This document shows positions 1-8,054 of a stretch of DNA of 64,000 nucleotides, piece after piece. The stretch lies in NCBI GenBank assembly GCA_900539175.1, contig UQAW01000014.1, forward strand, positions 3,750 to 67,749. Direction: 5' to 3'. Origin of the DNA: an uncultured Lachnospiraceae bacterium. Lineage in GTDB: Bacteria > Bacillota > Clostridia > Lachnospirales > Lachnospiraceae. Each line of letters opens with the position of its first letter. The stretch's first letter is position 1. Made by a program: the position numbers and the translations under genes. Under the pieces are notes generated by a model that worked only from the letters and a program-made list of their open reading frames with translations, was not told where the DNA came from and ran no database searches.

Positions 1-2042
1 ATGCAGGTGAAACACTGGTAGATGAGCATTATTACCAGAGTAAAGAATTTATGTTAAATAAAGATGACCGTTATGATTATTACAACAGACTGGACAATGG
101 CGGAAGCAATGTATTCCTGGGAGAATATGCAACCCATCTGGGTTCCAGAAATAATAATCTGGAGTCTGCAATCTGTGATGCAGCGTATATGACAGGTGTT
201 GAGAGAAACGGTGATATTGTACGTCACGCTTCTTATGCTCCGTTGTTAGAGAAAATTGGAAGTACAAACTGGACACAGAATATGATTCATTTTGATGAAT
301 ATGATAGTTTTGCAACACCAAACTATTATGTACAGCAGATGTTCTCCAATAATTATGGAACGCAGATTGTAAATACAGCACTTGAGAAAGCTGGAGAGAA
401 CTATACACAGAATATCGGTGCTCCGATTATCGGTACCTGGGCTACGGAAGGTTATGCAACACACATCAAAGTGACCAGAGAAGACGGAACTGTATTGCTG
501 GATGACGACTTCAGTGAAAATGGAGCAGGCGGCATGAAATGGGAGACCTTCCCTGGTTCCACCGCCGGATTTACGATTGCAGATGGTAAGCTGACCCTTT
601 TACAGGGAAGCGGTATGAATGCAGTATGGCTTCCGGAGGCAGCCAATAATCCGGAATGGTACAATTATAAAGTTGAAATAACTGTGGTAAAAACAGGTGG
701 AAATGAAGGCTTCCTGATCGGTGTGGGAGCAAAAGATTCTGAGAATTATTATTGGTATAATATGGGCGGCTGGGGTAATACAAAGACTGTTATGGAACGT
801 GCCAGAACAGATGTTGGACGCGCTCCGATTGGAAATAATTTCAGCTACGGATTTAAGAAAATCAATAATAACGAAGAGATGAATGTTACTGTAAACTACG
901 GCATCAACGGTAAACTGGAGGCTGGATATACCAGTGCTACAGTAGATAAGAGTCAGGACTTTGTTGGAAACTTAAGACCATATCAGAATGATATTTATCA
1001 GGTAGCATCCAAGGATGACAAGTATATTTACCTGAAACTGGTAAATCATGATGACTATGCAAAGGATATCAAGCTTACTTATCCGGGCGTAGCAGATCAG
1101 AAAGCAGAGATTATCTGTCTGAGCGGAAATGCAAATGATGTCAATGCAATTGGAAATGAAAAAGTTGCTCCTGAAACAACAACCCAGGAGGTAAAGGACG
1201 GAACTATGAAGTATCTGGTTCCTGCAATGTCTTTCAGCGTTATTAAGGTTGCATATAAGAATCATTCAGAAATTGCAGACAAAACAGAATTACAGGCAGC
1301 AATTGACAATGCAGTATCTTTGGATCAGAAAGAGAACTATACAGAAGACAGCTGGGCAGTATTTGAAGCGGCACTTACAGAAGCAAAGGCTGTACTGGCG
1401 GATGAAGAGGCAGATCAGGACAAAGTAGATCGGACCGTTCAGATACTTACAGATGCACAGAACGCATTGACAGAAAAATCGGAACCTGTCAGAGATATCT
1501 TTGTGGATGTAAATGATGGAGACTGGTTTGAACCTTATGTGCAGTATGTATATGAGAAAGGTCTTATGACTGGTCTGGACAAAACGCACTTTGGACCGGC
1601 AGCAGAATTGTCACGGGCACAGCTTGCAGTGATCCTTTACCGATTGGAAGGAAGCCCGGAAGTAACATACACTGCAAAGTTTACGGATGTAGGAAGAAAT
1701 GAGTTCTATACAAATGCAGTTGTATGGGCGAGTGAGCAGGGAATCGTCACTGGATATGAAGGTACAGGTTTGTTTGCACCTTCGAAAATGATCTCACGCG
1801 AAGAACTGGTTGTGATGTTGTATCGTTATGCAAAATATTGCAAGACGGATATTAACGGAAATGGTGATTTGAGCAAGTTTCAGGATGGTGCATCTGTAAG
1901 CACGTTTGCCATCGATGCAATGCGTTGGGCGATTGAAAAAGAAATTATAGTCGGTGATCAGGGAAAACTGAGACCTCAGGATTCCTCAAACCGTGTTGAA
2001 GGTGCAGTTGTTCTTCAGAGATTTTTAGAAACTATTTTATAA
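1..2042 (+). CDS. GH51-type alpha-L-arabinofuranosidase with FIVAR and SLH domains, 5' partial
   Basis: The left edge cuts this gene; the frame is open from base 3 and about 680 codons remain. The first ~110 residues look like the end of the catalytic barrel of extracellular GH51 arabinofuranosidases, which remove arabinose side chains from plant arabinan or arabinoxylan. The GEYA motif (Glu codon 123-125) is the expected nucleophile, preceded by VDEHYY. A LamG-like jelly-roll insert follows (bases ~480-950), then the family's C-terminal beta domain (~960-1250), a FIVAR-like helical spacer (~1260-1480) and three SLH repeats (~1490-2040). SLH repeats normally bind secondary cell-wall polymer, so the enzyme should sit on the cell surface. 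The signal peptide and acid/base Glu lie outside the window. The domain reading is by eye; the GH51 call is the firmest part. Confidence 0.85.
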   Translation, partial: AGETLVDEHYYQSKEFMLNKDDRYDYYNRLDNGGSNVFLGEYATHLGSRNNNLESAICDAAYMTGVERNGDIVRHASYAPLLEKIGSTNWTQNMIHFDEYDSFATPNYYVQQMFSNNYGTQIVNTALEKAGENYTQNIGAPIIGTWATEGYATHIKVTREDGTVLLDDDFSENGAGGMKWETFPGSTAGFTIADGKLTLLQGSGMNAVWLPEAANNPEWYNYKVEITVVKTGGNEGFLIGVGAKDSENYYWYNMGGWGNTKTVMERARTDVGRAPIGNNFSYGFKKINNNEEMNVTVNYGINGKLEAGYTSATVDKSQDFVGNLRPYQNDIYQVASKDDKYIYLKLVNHDDYAKDIKLTYPGVADQKAEIICLSGNANDVNAIGNEKVAPETTTQEVKDGTMKYLVPAMSFSVIKVAYKNHSEIADKTELQAAIDNAVSLDQKENYTEDSWAVFEAALTEAKAVLADEEADQDKVDRTVQILTDAQNALTEKSEPVRDIFVDVNDGDWFEPYVQYVYEKGLMTGLDKTHFGPAAELSRAQLAVILYRLEGSPEVTYTAKFTDVGRNEFYTNAVVWASEQGIVTGYEGTGLFAPSKMISREELVVMLYRYAKYCKTDINGNGDLSKFQDGASVSTFAIDAMRWAIEKEIIVGDQGKLRPQDSSNRVEGAVVLQRFLETIL

Positions 2043-2075
2043 TGAGTATATTGTAAGTGTATCCTGTTTTTAAAT

Positions 2076-2108
2076 CCCCCCAGGAGAGAAAAGCTCTCTC
2101 CTGGGGGA
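2076..2108. terminator. strong hairpin between convergent genes
   Basis: A 12-bp perfect stem (2077-2088 with 2096-2107, CCCCCAGGAGAG) with a short loop lies 34 bases after the arabinofuranosidase stop and 14 bases from the stop of the convergent Cys-rich gene. Neither side has a clean U-tract, so it is not a textbook intrinsic terminator, but its position suggests it ends or protects both transcripts. Confidence 0.6.
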
Positions 2109-2121
2109 ATGCTATTGGCTA

Positions 2122-2394
2122 TTAGCAGCAGCCATTTCCTCCGCAGCAGAACAGGAGCAGGATGATCAGCAGGCAGCTGTCATTGCCCCAGCCGTTGCCG
2201 CAACCAGATCCGTTATTGCCGCATCCGCCGCAGCAAGATAACAGAAGCAGAATCCAGATAATGCTGCATCCGCAGTTGTTACCGCCGAAGAGGCCATTGG
2301 AGAGACCACAGCCATTGTCACATCCGCATCCATTGTCACATCCACATCCGTTATCGCATCCGCATCCACAATTTGTAGCACTTAAATCACTCAT
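2122..2394 (-). CDS. small Cys/Gly-rich protein, probably spore-surface related
   Basis: This 90-residue protein is dominated by Cys, Gly and Asn. Residues ~9-30 repeat the unit NGCGCD three to four times. Two short hydrophobic runs (IIWILLLL and LLIILLLF) are each followed directly by CCGG. A good ribosome site (GGAGG at 2402-2406) stands 7 bases before the ATG, which supports translation. Small Cys-rich proteins of this kind in Clostridia are often labelled chorion-class high-cysteine protein; some Cys-rich proteins in Bacilli cross-link the spore crust. A sigma-K-like promoter lies upstream, so a late mother-cell coat role is a reasonable inference, not a demonstrated one. The opposite strand also has open frames here, but they are shadows of the repeats. 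Confidence 0.65.
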   Translation of the reverse strand: MSDLSATNCGCGCDNGCGCDNGCGCDNGCGLSNGLFGGNNCGCSIIWILLLLSCCGGCGNNGSGCGNGWGNDSCLLIILLLFCCGGNGCC

Positions 2395-2430
2395 GTTAAA
2401 TCCTCCAAAGATTAATTATTATTTACACTT

Positions 2431-2458
2431 TAAGTTATGTCTTTGAAGGCAAATGGGT
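2431..2458 (-). promoter_or_regulatory. candidate sigma-K promoter of the Cys-rich gene
   Basis: On the minus strand an AC dinucleotide (2457-2458) is followed after 17 bases by CATAACTTA (2431-2439). This fits the sigma-K pattern as I know it from Bacillus (AC, 16-17 bases, CATANNNTA). Transcription would start about 30 bases before the ATG. The -35 part carries little information, so chance occurrence is possible. Confidence 0.4.
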
Positions 2459-2512
2459 TACAAAATCAGAAAAAAAATTTAAATAATTTTTGTGCCGCAT
2501 GGAAGCAGGAGG

Positions 2513-4225
2513 TCAGGTGGCAGTTGTCAGAGCAAGAAACGTCTGATAGAGATTCAATGTTCCATATCCCCATTCCCGATTGGGATAAGAAAGCGGGTTT
2601 GTCTGGACACAGCCCCGGATCAGATAAATCTTAATCTGGTGGGTGGTAAAATAGAGGGGAGGATTCCGCCGAAGTCCCCATTCGGTCAAAAGAGCACAGG
2701 CTCCTGCGGTAATTGCGGCAGAAGCACTGGTTCCGGTAAAGGTAATATAGGAATTACCGGGACCGGGAGCAGTTACGTCCACGCCTGGAGCGGCAAAATC
2801 GGGTTTTATACTTCCGGCTACGGTATAGCCTCTGCCGGAATGAATGAAAAGGCTGTTGTTTGCGGCGTTATATGCGGCCACAGAAATTGCACTGTCAGCA
2901 GGGGAGGGGGTAGTAAGCGTTGTGTAAGGATTCGGGCTCAGGAAGCGGACATCGGGTTGATTAAATTCTGTGATCGGAAGCCACATATGATAATCCAGAT
3001 TTCCAGGGCGGTTGGGATAAACACTAAGTGTCCATACTCCCGGCGTAGGCGCCACAAAACGCATAAGAATCAGTTGATTTCCGGAGGTTGACTGCGCAAG
3101 ATCGTAATTGACGTAGATAATGGTATTTTCCAATACAAAGCTGACCTTATCATTTCCCTGAAGTGTTATGGGAATCCGTGGATATATTTCTCCAAGGGGA
3201 GTTCGGAAACTAACCGAGAAAATCTGCGGTACCTGTCCCCAAAGTTCACAGCTAAAGCCGCGGCTGCCTTCCGGAACCAGGATTTCGACGGTTGTCGGAG
3301 GGGATTGTTCCCCGGATACCCCGTAAAAATGGTGTGCCTTCCCGGATTCATTGCCGCAGGGAATCACAGGGGTAAGCCCTCTGAATTGAGAGAACCGGTT
3401 CAGCGTAACTTCTAAAGGCTGACTGCCGGTATGACCGCCTTGATTCGACCCCAGTGCAAGACAGAGAATCATAGGTTTCTGTTCCTGTTCACTGATGTGT
3501 GTGAGGTAGGAGAGTGCAGTCAGAATATCATTTTCAGCAAAAGCAGGACTATTCCCGGAAATCAGATAGAGGTCTTTTAAGTATTGTTTTGCTTCTTTTA
3601 ATTTTACAACAACCAGTTCTGAGCCAGGTGCGGCTCCGGCAAATTCGTTGGCAGGACTGGGGGAACCGGCAGCAATTCCTGCAACAGCAGTACCATGTCC
3701 TGTTTCATCTACGGTTGGGACGAGTGTCAGCGGATTGTCGGAGGAGAGCGCCTGATTGATGTCCTGACTGGTATACTCGGAGCCGTATGGGAAATCAAAG
3801 GGTCTGCGCCGGGCGTCTTCACTAATTGTCTGATCCCAGAGTTTTAAGATGCGTGTCCTTCCCTGGCTGTCCAGAAAAGCCGGATGGGTGTAGTTGATTC
3901 CTGTATCGATGATGCCGATCAATACGCCCTGACCGGTAAGATTAAGCAAAGACTGATTCTGAAGCTGCAGGATGCCGGAAGCTTCCAGGGAGGTGGTGTC
4001 CTGGGGGGTATACAGGCAGGGAACAACGTTATAAGGTAAGACATCAAACTGATTTTCGGGAAGGTTTCTTCGTTGATAGTAAAGAATGGAGTATTGTTGA
4101 CTTGCATAAAGGGTTTTACCGATCTCGGGATCAAGATTCTGAATTTCTTCAAGATTGACCTGATAATTGCTCAGAATCAGATCTGCATAATCATTGGAAT
4201 AAATCATTTCGGTAAGTGTTGGCAT
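2513..4225 (-). CDS. S8 subtilisin-like protease, Csp-like (germination protease type)
   Basis: This 570-residue subtilase has a complete catalytic triad: Asp107 in IGIIDTGINYTHP, His177 in DETGHGTAVAG and Ser500 in FTGTSASAA, with Asn292 as oxyanion residue. An N-terminal stretch of ~95 residues looks like a prodomain. A beta-rich insert of ~130 residues (about 305-430) sits between the oxyanion Asn and the Ser. Prodomain plus jelly-roll insert is the architecture known from clostridial CspB-type proteases, which activate the cortex lytic enzyme during spore germination. No signal peptide is seen, in keeping with an enzyme packaged into the spore. The start has a GGAGAAG about 10 bases upstream; an internal Met at residue 7 is a weaker alternative. 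The gene is alone between purF and the Cys-rich gene. Confidence 0.8.
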   Translation of the reverse strand: MPTLTEMIYSNDYADLILSNYQVNLEEIQNLDPEIGKTLYASQQYSILYYQRRNLPENQFDVLPYNVVPCLYTPQDTTSLEASGILQLQNQSLLNLTGQGVLIGIIDTGINYTHPAFLDSQGRTRILKLWDQTISEDARRRPFDFPYGSEYTSQDINQALSSDNPLTLVPTVDETGHGTAVAGIAAGSPSPANEFAGAAPGSELVVVKLKEAKQYLKDLYLISGNSPAFAENDILTALSYLTHISEQEQKPMILCLALGSNQGGHTGSQPLEVTLNRFSQFRGLTPVIPCGNESGKAHHFYGVSGEQSPPTTVEILVPEGSRGFSCELWGQVPQIFSVSFRTPLGEIYPRIPITLQGNDKVSFVLENTIIYVNYDLAQSTSGNQLILMRFVAPTPGVWTLSVYPNRPGNLDYHMWLPITEFNQPDVRFLSPNPYTTLTTPSPADSAISVAAYNAANNSLFIHSGRGYTVAGSIKPDFAAPGVDVTAPGPGNSYITFTGTSASAAITAGACALLTEWGLRRNPPLYFTTHQIKIYLIRGCVQTNPLSYPNREWGYGTLNLYQTFLALTTAT

Positions 4226-4288
4226 AGGAGTCGTCTTCTCCAGGGGTTTTTACAAATTATGTAGCAGAGATTGAAAATAGCACGCAGA

Positions 4289-4331
4289 AAAGAAAAACCG
4301 CAGGATTGGCGTTACACCATATCCTGCGGTT
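4289..4331 (-). terminator. intrinsic terminator of purF
   Basis: Read on the minus strand, an 11-bp stem (AACCGCAGGAT with ATCCTGCGGTT, arms 4296-4306 and 4321-4331) is followed by a U-rich tail (complement of 4289-4297). It starts 6 bases after the purF stop. Confidence 0.85.
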
Positions 4332-4336
4332 TATGT

Positions 4337-5764
4337 TTATTCCAAAAGATTTCGTATCTCATGGTCAGGTACATCCATCGGATAATGATTGTCAAAGCAA
4401 GCCTTGCAGATGGGAAGTGTTCCAACCATTGTCTGAAGTTCTTCAATCGGCATATAGCCTAAGGAATCAGCTCCGATCATCTGGCGGATCTGTTCTTCTG
4501 AATGAGAAAAAGCAATAAGCTGCTGGTTCGACGGTACATCGGTGCCGAAATAACAGGGGTGTAAGAAAGGAGGAGAACTGATTCTTACGTGAACCTCCAG
4601 TGCGCCGGACTGTTTCAGCATTTTGATGATGTTTGCAATGGTAGTTCCGCGGACAATAGAGTCATCGACCAACACAATCCGTTTGTTGCGGACAACAGAT
4701 TCCAGAACGCTTAGTTTGATCTTTACACTGGATTCCCGGTCCTTTTGCGTAGGCTTGATAAAAGTACGCCCTACATAACTGTTCTTATGGAAGGCAAACG
4801 CAAAGGGGATACCGGAGGCTTCCGAATAGCCCTTGGCTGCAGTCAGACCGGAGTCAGGAACACCGACAACCAGATCCGCATCCACCGGATAGGTTTTTGC
4901 AAGAGCAGCGCCAGCCCGGATACGGGATTCATAGACACTGATCTTGTCAATCTTGCTGTCAAGTCTTGCAAAATAAATATATTCAAAGATACAGTGTGCA
5001 TGTACAGGTTTCAGGTTGATAAAAGAGGAAGAAATCACACCGTCTTTATTGATCGTTACAATTTCCCCGGGTTCCACATCCCGGACAATTTCAGCACCAA
5101 GAGAAGTGATGGCACAGCTTTCGGATGCAATAATATATGTATTGTCTCTTTTTCCGATACAGAGAGGTTTCAGACCATAAGGATCGCGGACCCCAATCAG
5201 CTTTCTGGGACTCATTACGACCAGTCCGTAGGCACCACGTATTTTTTCAGTGGCACAAAGAATTGCCTCCTCGACCTTTCCGCAGCGAACACGTTCTTTG
5301 GCGATGGCATAAGCAATTACTTCCGAATCGATAGAGGTGTGGAAGATGGAACCCTCATTTTCCATCTCTTCACGAAGCTCATAGGCATTGACCAGATTGC
5401 CGTTGTGAGCGAGTGCCAGAGATCCTTTGATATAATTTAATACAAGGGGCTGGGCATTTTCCAGTGTAGTAGAACCACTGGTAGAGTAGCGGACATGTCC
5501 CACTCCGATATTTCCCTTCAATTTTTCTAATTCGGATTCCTCAAAAACTTCGTTGACAAGACCAAGACCTTTAAAAGAATGAACACGTCCTTTCGGTCCA
5601 TGGGTATCAGAAACAGCAATTCCGCAGGATTCCTGTCCTCTGTGCTGCAGAGCAGACAGACCGTAGTAGATAGAAGTACTCACGTCACCGCCATCCAGAT
5701 CATAGATGCCGAATACGCCGCATTCTTCTTTAAGACCGCTTGATAATACTGTAGTATTTTCCAT
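4337..5764 (-). CDS. purF: amidophosphoribosyltransferase PurF
   Basis: PurF makes 5-phosphoribosylamine from PRPP and glutamine, the first step of de novo purine synthesis. The 475-residue protein has the class II amidotransferase nucleophile at Cys15 (EECGVFGI), which implies removal of a 14-residue propeptide, and the PRPP motif VLVDDSIVRGTT at 364-375. Cys258, Cys404, Cys453 and Cys456 fall where the Bacillus-type enzyme binds its 4Fe-4S cluster, so this is the oxygen-sensitive iron-sulfur form. GGAGG stands 8 bases before the ATG. It follows the ammonium transporter gene on the same strand, but a terminator separates the two. No other pur gene is nearby. Confidence 0.97.
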   Translation of the reverse strand: MENTTVLSSGLKEECGVFGIYDLDGGDVSTSIYYGLSALQHRGQESCGIAVSDTHGPKGRVHSFKGLGLVNEVFEESELEKLKGNIGVGHVRYSTSGSTTLENAQPLVLNYIKGSLALAHNGNLVNAYELREEMENEGSIFHTSIDSEVIAYAIAKERVRCGKVEEAILCATEKIRGAYGLVVMSPRKLIGVRDPYGLKPLCIGKRDNTYIIASESCAITSLGAEIVRDVEPGEIVTINKDGVISSSFINLKPVHAHCIFEYIYFARLDSKIDKISVYESRIRAGAALAKTYPVDADLVVGVPDSGLTAAKGYSEASGIPFAFAFHKNSYVGRTFIKPTQKDRESSVKIKLSVLESVVRNKRIVLVDDSIVRGTTIANIIKMLKQSGALEVHVRISSPPFLHPCYFGTDVPSNQQLIAFSHSEEQIRQMIGADSLGYMPIEELQTMVGTLPICKACFDNHYPMDVPDHEIRNLLE

Positions 5765-5819
5765 AATAACCTCCGTTTATGAATTCACAGACATGATAAT
5801 TGCTTCGCAGATACAAGCG

Positions 5820-5864
5820 AAAAACAGGGGGGATTCCAAAGTTTATGAATCCCTCCTGTTTTTT
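5820..5864 (-). terminator. intrinsic terminator after the amt-PII gene
   Basis: A long stem (AAAACAGG...GGATTC with GAATCC...CCTGTTTT) has U-runs on both strands. It lies 32 bases beyond the stop of the ammonium transporter gene and upstream of purF, so it should separate their transcripts. Confidence 0.85.
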
Positions 5865-5895
5865 GCCTGTCTGGCAAAATCTTTTATAATATAGT

Positions 5896-7638
5896 TTAAT
5901 TGTCTGCAGCTTCCGTGTCCTGAAGAGCCGCAACACCTTCTTCGCCGGTACGGATTTTTACAACATTTCTGATATTGTATACGAAAACTTTTCCGTCACC
6001 GAACTGACCGGTGTGAAGAACAGACTCGGCAGTTTCGATTACTTTGCTTACCGGTACAGTGCTTACGACAACTTCTACCTTTACTTTCGGCAGCAGATTC
6101 ATCTCAAGTGCGGCACCACGATAGTAACGGGTAGCACCTTTCTGAATACCACAACCCAGAACATTGGTAATTGTAACTCCGGTAACACCGATGTGGCTTA
6201 AAGCCTGGATCAATTCGTCCAGTTTGTTCTGACGGGTAACGATTACCACTTTGGAAATCGGTGCATCAGCAGCAGTATCTGCCAGGGCATCGGCATCCAG
6301 TTTTACGGAATTGACAACCGGTGCGGATGTGGATGCTGCAGGAGCAGATACAAGAGATACGGATTTTTCACCAGCACCATCTTCAGACATAAAGTCTGCA
6401 TAAGAACTTACAAGGTTGTGCTCATGGATATCAAGACCGTCGATTTCTTCTTCACGGGTAACACGAAGACCAATCGTGTGTTTGATGACCTGAAACACGA
6501 TCGTCATTACAACAGCTACATAAGCGATAACGGAAATAACACCCAGACACTGAATTCCCAGCAGTTTGAAACCGCCGCCTGTGAACAGACCCAGCATTCC
6601 GGAAGTGCCTGCTCCGTCAGAAAACAGACCGACACAGAGTGTTCCCATTGCACCGCAGCAGCCGTGAACTGCAATCGCACCAACCGGATCATCAATTTTA
6701 AGAATCTTATCAACAAATTCTACTGCCAGAACAACTACGAATCCGGCAACAATACCGATAATAGCTGCAGATACCGGAGATACGGTATCACATCCGGCAG
6801 TGATTGCCACAAGACCAGCCAGGGAGCCATTCAGTGACATGGAAACATCCGGCTTTTTGTAACGAATCCATGTGAAGATCATGACAGTACAGGTTGCAAC
6901 AGCAGCAGCCAGGTTTGTGGTAACAAAAATTTTACCGGCGGATACGATTGCATCCCCTTCCATAGATACGGTGGAAGCGCCGTTGAATCCGAACCAGCAG
7001 AACCACAGAATGAAACATCCAAGAGCGGCAAGGGTAAGGCTGTGTCCCGGAATTGCTTTCGGTTTGCCGTCTTTCCCGTATTTGCCGATACGCGGTCCAA
7101 GGATAGCAGCGCCGATACAGGCAGCGACACCGCCGACCATATGTACTGCGGTAGAACCTGCGAAATCATGGAATCCCATCTCAGCTAACCAGCCGCCGCC
7201 CCAGATCCAGTGACCGGATACCGGATATACGATAAGGCTGATCATCAGACTGTAAAGGCAGTAAGATGAGAATTTGGTTCTTTCAGCCATAGCACCGGAA
7301 ACAATGGTAGCAGAAGTTGCACAGAACACAGTCTGGAAAATTAAAAATGCCCAGAATGGAACTCCGTCCGGCAGCATTCCATTTCCATAGTTGGCTTCGG
7401 AAGCGAGTCCTCCGATTTTACCGAAAAATCCGTTTCCGGAGCCGAACATAATTCCGAATCCGATGATCCAGAAGGCCGGAGTTCCGATACAGAAATCCAT
7501 CAGGTTCTTCATGATAATGTTACCCGCATTTTTTGCTCTGGTAAGACCAGTCTCAACCATTGCAAATCCTGCCTGCATAAAGAAGACAAGGGCGGCTCCT
7601 AACAGAACCCATATTGTGTTGACAGCGCTAAATTCCAT
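5896..7638 (-). CDS. amt: ammonium transporter with C-terminal PII domain (Amt-GlnK fusion)
   Basis: Residues 1-~395 form an Amt/Rh ammonium channel with the twin pore histidines His166 (GSTAVHMVGG) and His325 (AVHGCCGAMGT). A linker rich in Ala, Ser and Asp (~400-460) joins it to a full PII domain (~461-570). The T-loop contains RYYRGAA, with Tyr506 matching the modified Tyr of GlnK, and the C-terminal signature GDGKVFVYNIRNVVKIRTGE is intact. Free GlnK normally plugs the Amt pore when nitrogen is plentiful; here sensor and channel are one polypeptide. Total length is 580 residues against about 400-450 for Amt alone. GGAGG precedes the ATG. The leader contains a terminator and a competing hairpin. 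The adjoining genes on the plus strand carry on nitrogen assimilation (pyrG, gltBD, glnA). Confidence 0.95.
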   Translation of the reverse strand: MEFSAVNTIWVLLGAALVFFMQAGFAMVETGLTRAKNAGNIIMKNLMDFCIGTPAFWIIGFGIMFGSGNGFFGKIGGLASEANYGNGMLPDGVPFWAFLIFQTVFCATSATIVSGAMAERTKFSSYCLYSLMISLIVYPVSGHWIWGGGWLAEMGFHDFAGSTAVHMVGGVAACIGAAILGPRIGKYGKDGKPKAIPGHSLTLAALGCFILWFCWFGFNGASTVSMEGDAIVSAGKIFVTTNLAAAVATCTVMIFTWIRYKKPDVSMSLNGSLAGLVAITAGCDTVSPVSAAIIGIVAGFVVVLAVEFVDKILKIDDPVGAIAVHGCCGAMGTLCVGLFSDGAGTSGMLGLFTGGGFKLLGIQCLGVISVIAYVAVVMTIVFQVIKHTIGLRVTREEEIDGLDIHEHNLVSSYADFMSEDGAGEKSVSLVSAPAASTSAPVVNSVKLDADALADTAADAPISKVVIVTRQNKLDELIQALSHIGVTGVTITNVLGCGIQKGATRYYRGAALEMNLLPKVKVEVVVSTVPVSKVIETAESVLHTGQFGDGKVFVYNIRNVVKIRTGEEGVAALQDTEAADN

Positions 7639-7705
7639 AATAATTTCCTCCTCTTATACATTATTTTGAAATCAGTACATCCGTTTTCGGATATACATTG
7701 CTGTA

Positions 7706-7752
7706 AAAAAAGAAAAAGCGCCTTGAGATTCTTCTCAAAGCGCCTTTGCTTT
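7706..7752 (-). terminator. intrinsic terminator inside the amt leader (attenuator)
   Basis: On the minus strand a stem of up to 15 bp (core GCGCTTTGAGA with TCTCAAGGCGC, loop AGAA) is followed directly by a U-rich run with a single interruption (TTTTTCTTTTTTT). It lies between the promoter and the start codon of the amt gene, so most transcripts should stop here unless the hairpin is prevented. The single mismatch on the plus strand becomes a G-U pair on the minus strand, which shows the hairpin belongs to the amt transcript. Confidence 0.8.
7737..7752 (-). promoter_or_regulatory. candidate antiterminator hairpin with AAAGGC hexaloop (ANTAR-like)
   Basis: In the amt leader RNA, AAAGC and GCUUU form a 5-bp stem closing the six-base loop AAAGGC. 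The 3' arm uses bases that the terminator needs for its 5' arm, so the two structures exclude each other. ANTAR proteins are known to bind hexaloops with A at position 1 and G at position 4, which this loop satisfies. The known targets have two such hairpins in tandem; I find only one, almost at the transcript start. The link to the ANTAR gene at 17635 is inference. Confidence 0.4.
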
Positions 7753-7761
7753 CTAATGAGC

Positions 7762-7789
7762 ATTATACTGGAAAAAAGCAGAATGTCAA
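7762..7789 (-). promoter_or_regulatory. housekeeping promoter of the amt gene
   Basis: The minus strand has a perfect TTGACA (7784-7789) and a perfect TATAAT (7762-7767), 16 bases apart. Transcription should begin near 7755, giving a leader of about 115 bases. Confidence 0.85.
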
Positions 7790-7950
7790 TAGAAAATATT
7801 AAAAAAATCTAAAAAAGTGATAAAATAAAATGAAAGGCATACCATAAGTTGTCTTTTTGTTTAAAGTGACTACCATATATTGATGAGCGATGAATTGTAT
7901 TCCTAAAATGTACAAAAATGGTGATTTATGAAAAAATATAAAAAAATAGT

Positions 7951-7980
7951 TTGAAATTTTGACAGGATTGGGTATATAAT
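7951..7980 (+). promoter_or_regulatory. probable promoter of pyrG
   Basis: TTGAAA (7951-7956) and TATAAT (7975-7980) are 18 bases apart, 74 bases before the pyrG start. A TTGACA nearer the -10 box is too close (under 11 bases) to serve. The leader holds two copies of GCAATTCAG of unknown meaning. Confidence 0.6.
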
Positions 7981-8054
7981 GAATCCCATATTTTTTTAAG
8001 CTGTGATCTGGCAATTCAGACAGCAATTCAGATGAGGAAAACAGGAGGGAAATT

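Noticed and set aside
2162..2446. 94-codon plus-strand frame rich in His-Pro repeats opposite the Cys-rich gene
   Set aside because: It is the complement of the Cys/Gly repeats and has no ribosome site, while the minus strand has one.
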